Below, piece by piece: positions 1 through 4,408 of a stretch of DNA of 6,136 bases (positions within the stretch are counted from its first letter, which is position 1; the number at the start of each line of letters is the position of its first letter). A program made the translations under genes and the position numbers. The notes under the pieces were generated by a model that worked only from the letters and a program-made list of their open reading frames with translations, had not been told where the DNA came from and made no database searches. The stretch is from Candidatus Bathyarchaeota archaeon (GTDB taxonomy: Archaea > Thermoproteota > Bathyarchaeia > TCS64): the NCBI GenBank assembly GCA_030593155.1, contig JAUVHT010000050.1:1-6136 (forward strand), read 5' to 3'.

Positions 1-372
1 GTCCTCCTCGTCCACTATCTCAGCCCTTGAGACCATGGAGTGTCCGAAGATGTCGAAGGTGGGGAGCGTCGGGGGGGTGAGTTCGACCTTCAGCTTGGGG
101 GCCGTGCTCTTTGCGGAGTAGGTGTACTTACCGTTCCCCACGAGGATGCCCTTGTACGCCCCCATCTCTTCGATCAGATCCCTGAGCTCCCTGACGAAGG
201 CGATGCCGATGGTCTGCTGCTCTATCAGGACGAGCATTATGTACTTCTTCTCTCCCCTCGAAAGGTAGTAGGTGATCTTGTTGTCCTCTCTCTCTTCCGT
301 GTCTTTCTTCAATTTCCTGTACTTGATGATGAGGGCCGCGCGCTTCTCCTCGACAGTCTGCGCCTTGCTCAT
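1..372 (-). CDS. Rpb5/Rpo5 (RNA polymerase subunit H)-like protein with N-terminal domain, 3' partial
   Basis: The reading frame is open from 372 to the window edge (124 residues) and is unfinished. Residues 106-123 (FDIFGHSMVSRAEIVDEE) match the start of the Rpo5/Rpb5 assembly domain, whose usual pattern is F-x-I-x-x-H-x-L-V-P-K-H-E-I-L-x-x-E-E. Before it lie about 100 residues with strands YIMLVLI (44-50), IGIAFV (55-60) and GILVGNG (75-81), in the order seen in the eukaryotic Rpb5 N-terminal jaw domain, including a TPSAK-like YSAKS (85-89). Typical archaeal Rpo5 is only the C-terminal domain, about 80 residues. The usual P-K-H is replaced by S115-R116-A117, so a diverged paralogue is possible. 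It follows rpoP by 17 nt, suggesting one transcript. ATG at 372 is preferred because TGATC (part of the extended archaeal ribosome-binding consensus) lies 3 nt upstream; ATG at 381 is the alternative. The family call is from remembered motifs, not a search. Confidence 0.7.
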   Translation of the reverse strand, partial: MSKAQTVEEKRAALIIKYRKLKKDTEEREDNKITYYLSRGEKKYIMLVLIEQQTIGIAFVRELRDLIEEMGAYKGILVGNGKYTYSAKSTAPKLKVELTPPTLPTFDIFGHSMVSRAEIVDEED

Positions 373-389
373 TTTGATCATCCCGAGGG

Positions 390-578
390 TTATCTGGCCT
401 TGAGACGTTTCACAATGGGGGCCCGAACCTTGCGGAAGATGCGGTATCCGCAGAAGGGGCAACGGAAGGAAATGTATCGTTCAAGCTCGTTGAAGTCGAC
501 CCTACGACCGCAGCGGACGCATTCGTAGATGGGTCCGCCCCGGTATTCGGGTTCCGCCCTCGTTTCATCCATATCCAT
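390..578 (-). CDS. rpoP: DNA-directed RNA polymerase subunit P (Rpo12/Rpb12 homologue)
   Basis: This 62-residue zinc-ribbon protein is the small RNA polymerase subunit P, which helps assemble the Rpo3/Rpo10 platform with the large subunits. Zinc ligands are C20-x2-C23 (YECVRCGR) and C40-x2-C43 (FRCPFCGYRI), followed by the basic tail ending VKRLKAR that is typical of the family. The first 15 residues are acidic and poorly conserved. ATG at 578 is preceded by GGTGGAG at 583-589, a reasonable ribosome-binding site; an in-frame ATG at 572 is a weaker alternative. It is the first gene of a minus-strand unit with the Rpb5-like gene 17 nt downstream, so the context is transcription machinery. Its promoter region faces the insertion site of the transposon at 733. 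Confidence 0.93.
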   Translation of the reverse strand: MDMDETRAEPEYRGGPIYECVRCGRRVDFNELERYISFRCPFCGYRIFRKVRAPIVKRLKAR

Positions 579-607
579 GCAACTCCACCGATGTAAATAA
601 CAACTTT

Positions 608-648
608 AAAGGCTTTCTTTAAAACATACCGTCTAAGATAAAGCCTTT
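608..648. repeat. 9-bp inverted repeat around the rpoP TATA box
   Basis: AAAGGCTTT (608-616) and AAAGCCTTT (640-648) are exact reverse complements with a 23-bp spacer. Each arm is itself nearly palindromic (AAAG-S-CTTT). Arm centres are 32 bp apart, about three helical turns, and the TATA box lies just beside the first arm. This geometry suits a dimeric regulator's operator, but the protein is unknown. Confidence 0.5.
617..624 (-). promoter_or_regulatory. Probable TATA box of rpoP
   Basis: On the minus strand this reads TTTTAAAG. Transcription starting about 26 bp downstream would begin near 595, leaving a leader of about 17 nt that still contains the GGTGGAG ribosome-binding site. A second AT element, CTTTAAAG (604-611), would start transcripts near 582 and lose that site, so it is less likely. 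Confidence 0.5.
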
Positions 649-684
649 GTTTCTAAGAGGGTATGCATCGATATCGGGAACATA

Positions 685-710
685 GTGTCCCCCTTTTTTG
701 GGGAGAACAC
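685..710. other. Imperfect hairpin with T6 loop in the rpoP upstream region
   Basis: GTGT (685-688) pairs with ACAC (707-710), and CCCC (690-693) pairs with GGGG (700-703) around a loop of six T. A one- versus three-nucleotide internal loop separates the two stems. It lies outside the transposon, in the old intergenic region between rpoP and the DUF3303-like gene. A function as terminator or regulator is not evident. Confidence 0.35.
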
Positions 711-723
711 CCTCGAACTGTTA

Positions 724-740
724 TGAAAAAAAGGTTCTGT
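724..740 (+). repeat. Left transposon end with target-site duplication
   Basis: The duplication TGAAAAAA (724-731) is followed by one A and the terminal repeat GGTTCTGT (733-740). Beyond the first eight bases the two ends match only with gaps (TTAAGTTGTCG against AGTCTGCGTCGG). Confidence 0.7.
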
Positions 741-782
741 TAAGTTGTCGTGTGTTTTATTTTCTGTTAACCGTCGGGAGAT

Positions 783-1259
783 ATGAAATATCTATTCGCT
801 TTGATGGATGATGATACAAGGTTCTGGATAGCTCAAGAGGTAGCCAACTCTAAGCATAGGCATGATGCAGGAAATCTCTTTAGAAGGGGTAAGGAAGTAA
901 CGGGAAAATCGCCTAAGAAGATAATAACAGATGGGCTTCGCTCCTATCACAATGCGTATAAGAAGGAGTTCTGGACCTTGAAGAAAGAGACTCGTGCCGA
1001 ACATATCAGGCACATCAGGATTCAAGGAGATCACAATAACAACAAAATGGAACGGTTGAATGGAGAAATCAGAGATAGAGAAAAAGTAATGCGGGGTTTA
1101 AAGAAGTCCGATACACCTGTTCTCAAAGGATACCAGATTTTTCATAACTACATAAGACCACATGGAGGATTGAAAGGCAAGACCCCAGCCGAAGCCTGTG
1201 GCATAAAGATAGAAGGCGAAAACAAGTGGCTGACCCTAATCCAAAACGCAAGCCAATGA
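783..1259 (+). pseudogene. 5'-truncated IS6-like DDE transposase
   Basis: The 158-residue frame begins inside the catalytic domain (YLFALMDDDTRFWIAQEV). It keeps the second catalytic aspartate in IITDGLRSY (D50), the catalytic glutamate in HNNNKMERLNGEIRDRE (E90, 39 residues after D50), the R104-G105 region and a typical HNYIRPHGGLKGKTPAEACGI tail. Complete relatives are roughly 200-240 residues and carry a zinc-finger or helix-turn-helix part plus the first catalytic aspartate upstream. Here an in-frame TAA at 768-770 closes the frame and nothing upstream resembles those parts. The left transposon end is only 50 bp away, so an internal deletion between the end and codon 1 is the simplest explanation. 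The coding strand is A-rich, unlike the GC-rich chromosomal genes. It is very unlikely to be catalytically active; a trans-acting DNA-binding role cannot be excluded. The transposase superfamily call is strong, the IS6 subgroup less so. Confidence 0.82.
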
Positions 1260-1274
1260 TTACCTATTGGCTTG
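1249..1274 (+). terminator. 9-bp hairpin across the transposase stop codon
   Basis: CAAGCCAAT (1249-1257) and ATTGGCTTG (1266-1274) are exact reverse complements with an 8-nt loop holding most of the stop codon. No T-run follows, so termination is uncertain; it could instead block read-through from the transposase into the passenger gene, or be a remnant of the original right side of the insertion sequence. Confidence 0.4.
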
Positions 1275-1295
1275 GATTGGTAGACGCGCGCGAGG

Positions 1296-1303
1296 TTATA
1301 TAT
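1296..1303 (+). promoter_or_regulatory. TATA box of the passenger gene
   Basis: GAGG followed by TTATATAT is a good archaeal BRE/TATA pair. Its centre lies about 32 bp before the ATG at 1332, predicting a start near 1326 and a leader of only a few bases. No ribosome-binding site precedes the ATG, consistent with (nearly) leaderless translation. The passenger therefore carries its own promoter inside the element. Confidence 0.65.
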
Positions 1304-1331
1304 TTGTTTTATCGTGAATTAATCGTTATTT

Positions 1332-1910
1332 ATGTCTTACGATTTGAGGCTTGAGGCGAGTGCTGTTCCGCTTAATAGGCGTAATAGGGTTTTTAGGAGG
1401 TTTCTTTTTCGGCGTCTTAAGGAGGAGGCGTTTCTTGTTGGTGAGGACTTCGAGGTTACTTATACGGTAACTAACGTTGATTCTCGTCATTTCCCTGGCG
1501 GTGTTTTGCAGATTGATATACAGTGGCCTAATGGGCAGGGTGAGTCTTCTCCATATGCTGTCCCACCACTTGCCCCTGGAGTGCCCCATACTATCCCAGC
1601 ATCTGGTTGGGGCGTATTAGCGAATGGGTTTTCTTTATTTTTTGCTCGAATGCATGAAAATGCGAGGTTAGTGAGGTATAATGTCGTGGGATCTGTGGGG
1701 GATTCAAGGCTGTTTCGAGATGAAAGAGGAAGACATAGAATATTCCCTAATGTCAGTTTTTTCTCGGTTTACGGTCAAAATCCTGAGGAATTTTACGAGT
1801 TGTGGGGTATGATGATAGCAGCGTTTGGATTCCTTATCTTAGTGTTATTCGGTAATGTCCCCAACTTGATTGATTTCATACAATGGCTGATCACTTATCT
1901 TGATCCATGA
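1332..1910 (+). CDS. Transposon passenger: unknown protein with beta-sandwich-like domain and C-terminal membrane anchor
   Basis: I do not recognise this 192-residue protein. Residues 1-30 are strongly basic (RRNRVFRRFLFRRLK, 16-30) and do not form a signal peptide. Residues 31-107 alternate short hydrophobic strands with turns (FEVTYTVTNVD 40-50, GGVLQIDIQWPNG 56-68, APGVPHTI 81-88, FSLFFARM 100-107), a pattern like the CARDB/NEW3 class of Ig-like domains. Residues 156-174 (LWGMMIAAFGFLILVLFGN region) form one clear membrane segment, followed by a second hydrophobic or amphipathic stretch 176-190. Topology is therefore probably tail-anchored, or a C-terminal membrane hairpin. The gene has its own TATA box and terminator-like end and lies wholly within the transposon. 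Its first half uses G- and T-rich codons quite unlike both the A-rich transposase and the GC-rich chromosome, suggesting a separate origin. ATG at 1332 is chosen from promoter spacing. Confidence 0.72.
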   Translation: MSYDLRLEASAVPLNRRNRVFRRFLFRRLKEEAFLVGEDFEVTYTVTNVDSRHFPGGVLQIDIQWPNGQGESSPYAVPPLAPGVPHTIPASGWGVLANGFSLFFARMHENARLVRYNVVGSVGDSRLFRDERGRHRIFPNVSFFSVYGQNPEEFYELWGMMIAAFGFLILVLFGNVPNLIDFIQWLITYLDP

Positions 1911-1917
1911 TACTCTG

Positions 1918-1929
1918 ATGCGCGCGCAT
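1918..1929. repeat. 12-bp perfect palindrome ATGCGCGCGCAT
   Basis: It starts 8 bp after the passenger stop codon. Its core GCGCGCGC (1920-1927) parallels CGCGCGCG at 1285-1292 just upstream of the passenger promoter, so alternating CG octamers bracket the passenger gene. Confidence 0.5.
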
Positions 1930-1933
1930 TTAT

Positions 1934-1948
1934 CCCTCAACGGTTAAC
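1934..1948 (-). repeat. Right subterminal repeat of the transposon
   Basis: Read on the minus strand this is GTTAACCGTTGAGGG, matching the left copy GTTAACCGTCGGGAG at 766-780 in 12 of 15 positions. It lies 68 bp inside the right end; the left copy lies 33 bp inside the left end. It may be an internal transposase-binding site. Confidence 0.5.
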
Positions 1949-1961
1949 CGCAATATTTTTT
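1941..1961 (+). terminator. Probable terminator of the passenger gene
   Basis: The palindrome CGGTTAACCG (1941-1950) is followed by a run of six T (1956-1961). Archaeal termination mainly follows T-runs, and this is the first one after the passenger stop. Confidence 0.45.
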
Positions 1962-2008
1962 CTAGCTATCCGACGAAAATTTACAGGAGACGATGACCGA
2001 CGCAGACT

Positions 2009-2024
2009 ACAGAACCTGAAAAAA
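2009..2024 (-). repeat. Right transposon end with target-site duplication
   Basis: ACAGAACC (2009-2016) is the reverse complement of the left end, and the adjacent TGAAAAAA (2017-2024) repeats the sequence outside the left end. Joining the two flanks restores a plausible uninterrupted intergenic region leading straight into the promoter at 2030. Confidence 0.7.
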
Positions 2025-2029
2025 CAATG

Positions 2030-2037
2030 TTTATAAG
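2030..2037 (+). promoter_or_regulatory. TATA box upstream of the DUF3303-like gene
   Basis: TTTATAAG is a strong archaeal TATA element and lies only 14 bp outside the transposon's right end. It would start transcripts near 2060, leaving a leader of about 57 nt. A second candidate, TTACATAAAA (2068-2077), would start near 2099 with an 18-nt leader holding GGAG and GGTGG. Confidence 0.5.
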
Positions 2038-2116
2038 TCGCCAGTGCCGCCCCTTGCAACATTCAACTTACATAAAATGTAACATTAGAAAAGAACTATG
2101 GGAGAATGGTGGTTGG

Positions 2117-2464
2117 ATGCGGATTCAACGTGAACACTCGTTGTTCCTTGCGTCGTGGGAGATCGATTCTAAGAACCTTGGAAGGGTTCTAGAGAAAGCC
2201 AGAGATCTGAGAGATATCATGAAGGCGAGGCCCGGGGACTTTCCCCGGTCCGTTTGCGGACCCTATTCTTTGAAAGGGGAGGGCAAGGGCTTCCAGATCT
2301 TCGAGGCAAACTACGTGATGCTGGATAACCTCATGAATTTCTGGTTTCCCGAGATTGCGTTGACCTTCAAGCCAATAACCGAGACCAGGCTATGGGAGAT
2401 GAACGCCTCCCATTCCAAAACGGAGAAGGGCATCCAGAACAATCAGGTCATCCCAGTTCGGTGA
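2117..2464 (+). CDS. Small DUF3303-like alpha/beta protein of unknown function
   Basis: From ATG 2117 the product has 115 residues. The order is strand FLASWEI (10-16), helix SKNLGRVLEKARDLRDIMKA (18-37), a G-P-Y-x-x-x-G-x-G-K-G-F-Q-I-F-E hairpin (48-63), helix YVMLDNLMNFWFPE (66-79) and strand IALTFKPI (80-87). This beta-alpha-beta plan and the W-rich, GKGF and FW-P-E signatures recall DUF3303-type ferredoxin-like (dimeric alpha/beta barrel) proteins, whose function is not known. Residues 90-115 are polar and probably a disordered tail. The open frame extends back to 2027, but that ATG overlaps the TATA box, so 2117 is preferred, with GGTGG 4 nt upstream. It converges with the radical SAM gene, 50 bp away. 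Family name is from memory and moderately sure; the gene itself is well supported. Confidence 0.72.
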   Translation: MRIQREHSLFLASWEIDSKNLGRVLEKARDLRDIMKARPGDFPRSVCGPYSLKGEGKGFQIFEANYVMLDNLMNFWFPEIALTFKPITETRLWEMNASHSKTEKGIQNNQVIPVR

Positions 2465-2514
2465 GTGGACCGGTCATCAGCCGATGTGTGCGCAGCCCTC
2501 ATCATGCACCGGCG

Positions 2515-4113
2515 CTACCGGCGTACTCCCCTCACCATACGATGCGAGACCACGCCTGTGATCTCGACCTCTGCGATCTCTCCCTCAAGCCTTTCCGCGT
2601 CCTCCACGAGCACGACGGGGCCGTGGAGCATCGGGTATGCAACGTATAAACGGGGATCCCGGTCGTAAGCCTCTGCGATCACAACCCTCAACGTCTCGCC
2701 GACGAGGTCTTCCTTCAGAGACTCGTTCGCCTTGCGGGCTTTGTCGTAGATCCTCTTGCTCAACACGTCCTTCACAGCCGGTGGGGCCCCGGGAAAACCG
2801 TGGAAGGCAGACATGGGAAGGGGCCGGAACCTATACAGTATGATCCTTGAAGCCCCGGCCCTCACGCTCTCCCGCATTGATCTCACAGTCGCCTCCACCG
2901 TCTCAGGGTTCTGCCCTGGGAGGCCGTGGATGAAGTAGACATAAGGCTTCAACCCTGCCCTGCTGAGATGTCTGATCGCCTTCAGGTTTTCCGAGGGGGT
3001 CGACGCCCTCCCTATCTGGGCGCTGTGCTCCGGGGAGCCTGTCTCGAAGCCGACGTTGACGGGCGTGCCCGCCAGGTATCGCCCCAGGATTCCCGCCGCC
3101 CTATGGGTCACCAGCTCTCCCTTGAGGTTCTCGATCATGACAGAGGCCTCCCCCTCGGCCACCACGTCTAGCCCACTGAGGCGGGATAGGAGTTCCTCGA
3201 CTGCGCCGTAGTTGGGCTCTGGGCTCCTCGGATCGGTCAAAGGCTGGGGGTCCACAAGGAGCTCCCTGCCGTAGTCCAGGAACCCCGGGGCGCTCAGGAC
3301 GATGCGCCTCACCCCCATCGAGAGCAACTCCCCCACCTCTTCTACGATCTTCTCTGGGGATCGGCTCTTCGGAGGCCCGAACAGACTGGGCACGGAACAA
3401 TAACCGCACCCCGGGGGCACCCCCTCTGGACAGTAATACCTGTCCTCCAGGCTCCCTCCCCGGCACAAGCCGCATCCCTCGCACGCTCCCTCGGATAGGG
3501 CTATCTGTGCCCTGTGGTAGTTGCTGCATCCCCTCAACACCTCTACGTAGACCCTGGCAGAACGATATAGAGGATAGTCCCTGATGGCGCGGGTGGACGG
3601 CTCCAGGCCGTCGAAGGTGATGCGATCCATCACGGGCCTCAGGGGATTCATCCTTAACGCGTCGCGTTCGAAGTATGCTAGTCCTTTAATCTTGGAGAGG
3701 GCCTCCCGATCCAGCTTCCCCCCGCTGGCTAGGCCCCGCTCGATCAGCTCCGCGATGGTTAGCTCCCCTTCCCCAATCACCGCGATGTCGCCGCGGGTCT
3801 TCCGGAGGGCCCTCTCAGGATCTGAGGCGACGGGCCCCCCTATCAAGACCGGCCCGTCCGTCCTAGCTCTCCACTTCGAGATGACCCGCCTTACCGCCGT
3901 CAGGTCGGATGTCATACCGCTGACGAGGAGCAGGTCATAGGCCTCGGGGTCCACGCCCCCCTCAATCACAGTCTCCGCCAACGCTATCCTGGGGCTTAGC
4001 CCCGCCTTCTCGAGGACTCCCGCCACGGCCCTCGGGCCAGCCCCTATCACATCTCGGGTCGCCAATCGTCTCCCCCGGCCGCAGGCCAGGGCGTCCACGA
4101 TGAGGGGTCTCAC
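2515..4113 (-). CDS. B12-fold radical SAM protein with C-terminal TRAM-like domain
   Basis: From GTG 4113 it has 532 residues. Residues 1-125 form a Rossmann-type B12-binding-like domain (RPLIVDALACGRGRR, LIGGP at 90-94, IGEGE at 113-117) without the D-x-H-x-x-G cobalt-ligand motif. The radical SAM core follows: RGC (C196), then C211-x2-C214-x2-C217, C228 and C236-x2-C239 in PPGCGYCSVPSLFG, then GFETGSP (355-361) and HGLPGQNPET (396-405), the standard SAM-binding and barrel motifs. Residues 467-530 resemble a TRAM RNA-binding domain. The architecture suggests a SAM- and perhaps cobalamin-dependent methyl- or methylthiotransferase acting on RNA, but the substrate cannot be read. The frame also opens from TTG 4152; GTG 4113 is preferred because homologous-looking sequence starts there and a TATA box (4134-4143) lies 26 bp before it. 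Convergent with the DUF3303-like gene, divergent from glmS. Confidence 0.85.
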   Translation of the reverse strand: MRPLIVDALACGRGRRLATRDVIGAGPRAVAGVLEKAGLSPRIALAETVIEGGVDPEAYDLLLVSGMTSDLTAVRRVISKWRARTDGPVLIGGPVASDPERALRKTRGDIAVIGEGELTIAELIERGLASGGKLDREALSKIKGLAYFERDALRMNPLRPVMDRITFDGLEPSTRAIRDYPLYRSARVYVEVLRGCSNYHRAQIALSEGACEGCGLCRGGSLEDRYYCPEGVPPGCGYCSVPSLFGPPKSRSPEKIVEEVGELLSMGVRRIVLSAPGFLDYGRELLVDPQPLTDPRSPEPNYGAVEELLSRLSGLDVVAEGEASVMIENLKGELVTHRAAGILGRYLAGTPVNVGFETGSPEHSAQIGRASTPSENLKAIRHLSRAGLKPYVYFIHGLPGQNPETVEATVRSMRESVRAGASRIILYRFRPLPMSAFHGFPGAPPAVKDVLSKRIYDKARKANESLKEDLVGETLRVVIAEAYDRDPRLYVAYPMLHGPVVLVEDAERLEGEIAEVEITGVVSHRMVRGVRR

Positions 4114-4133
4114 ATTACCAGCCTCTAGGCGGA

Positions 4134-4143
4134 TTTTGATAAA
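4134..4143 (-). promoter_or_regulatory. TATA box predicting a leaderless start of the radical SAM gene
   Basis: The minus strand reads TTTATCAAAA preceded by a GGCAAGG purine-rich element. Its centre is about 26 bp upstream of GTG 4113, so transcription would begin at or next to that codon. It overlaps the extra 13 codons of the longer TTG-started frame, arguing against that start. No ribosome-binding site precedes TTG 4152. Confidence 0.5.
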
Positions 4144-4180
4144 CCTTGCCAAGGGGGACTGGTTTGAATCGAGAACATGA

Positions 4181-4236
4181 ATCGATGATCTCGTTCAGTG
4201 ATCGATAATTCAGTCTAGTTAATTTATCAATGATCC
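4181..4236. repeat. Three related 10-mers in the divergent promoter region
   Basis: ATCGATGATC (4181-4190), ATCGATAATT (4201-4210) and ATCAATGATC (4227-4236) share the pattern ATCRATRATY with spacings of 20 and 26 bp. They may be regulator sites between the radical SAM gene and glmS; chance similarity in AT-rich DNA is possible. Confidence 0.3.
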
Positions 4237-4296
4237 ATTTTTTGATGGTATAGGGGCTTGACGACAACAGGATTCAGGAAATCTCAGGGAAACAAG

Positions 4297-4326
4297 GGTT
4301 TGAATACATTAGACCCGTTTCAAACC
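4297..4326. repeat. 8-bp inverted repeat upstream of the glmS TATA box
   Basis: GGTTTGAA (4297-4304) and TTCAAACC (4319-4326) are exact reverse complements with a 14-bp spacer, centred about 40 bp before the glmS TATA element. A third copy, GGTTTGAA, lies at 4161-4168 near the start of the radical SAM gene. A shared operator is possible. Confidence 0.45.
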
Positions 4327-4347
4327 ACACATAACTTCTTCAAGAGC

Positions 4348-4357
4348 CTTAAAATAG
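4348..4357 (+). promoter_or_regulatory. Probable TATA box of glmS
   Basis: CTTAAAATAG predicts transcription from about 4378, giving a leader of about 30 nt that contains the ribosome-binding site at 4390-4399. Confidence 0.5.
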
Positions 4358-4389
4358 ACGTTTTAGATAGATTACTATCTGCGAGAAAC

Positions 4390-4399
4390 AGGTGAGGGG
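4390..4399 (+). promoter_or_regulatory. Ribosome-binding site deciding the glmS TTG start
   Basis: AGGTGAGGGG lies 9 nt before TTG 4409. The start is fixed by this site and by the need for cysteine directly after the initiator. The overlapping GTG at 4411 is out of frame. Confidence 0.65.
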
Positions 4400-4408
4400 A
4401 AGAACGGC

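Larger units (their letters stand above)
733..2016. mobile_element. IS6-like transposable element carrying a passenger gene and a truncated transposase
   Basis: The left end begins GGTTCTGT (733-740) and the right end finishes with its exact reverse complement ACAGAACC (2009-2016). G-G-x-x-C-T-G-T-T is the style of IS6-family ends. TGAAAAAA lies at both outer edges (724-731 and 2017-2024), fitting the 8-bp target duplication known for IS6; the left copy is separated from the end by one extra A of a homopolymer run. A second inverted repeat lies inside: GTTAACCGTCGGGAG (766-780) against the reverse complement of 1934-1948, 12 of 15 identical. Contents are a DDE transposase lacking its N-terminal part (783-1259) and an unrelated gene (1332-1910). 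The island is clearly less GC-rich than its flanks. With a defective transposase, movement would need help in trans. Boundaries are read directly; family assignment is inferred. Confidence 0.75.

Noticed and set aside
40..528. 162-residue plus-strand frame opposite rpoP and the Rpb5-like gene
   Set aside because: It lies antisense to two recognisable RNA polymerase genes, crosses their boundary and has no family signature.
1326..1589. Minus-strand frame opposite the passenger gene
   Set aside because: The plus-strand frame is longer, has a well-placed TATA box and a coherent membrane segment; the antisense product is low-complexity and basic.
2027..2116. 30-residue N-terminal extension of the DUF3303-like protein from ATG 2027
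   Set aside because: That ATG overlaps the TATA box TTTATAAG and the extension breaks the beta-alpha-beta plan; ATG 2117 has a ribosome-binding site.
579..2116. CRISPR array or toxin-antitoxin pair in the AT-rich island
   Set aside because: There are no regularly spaced direct repeats, and neither reading frame resembles a toxin or antitoxin family; a transposon with cargo explains the layout.
2508..2523. Tandem ACCGGCG copies at the end of the radical SAM gene
   Set aside because: Two 7-mers 9 bp apart in GC-rich DNA, without a T-run or stable hairpin, are likely chance.
3101..3529. 142-residue minus-strand frame within the radical SAM gene, plus several plus-strand frames across 2392-3940
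   Set aside because: They are shadows of a GC-rich gene whose own frame carries all the radical SAM motifs.
4153..4408. glmS ribozyme or tRNA-like structure upstream of glmS
   Set aside because: No conserved ribozyme core or cloverleaf was found; only a simple palindrome, short repeats and a TATA box are visible.
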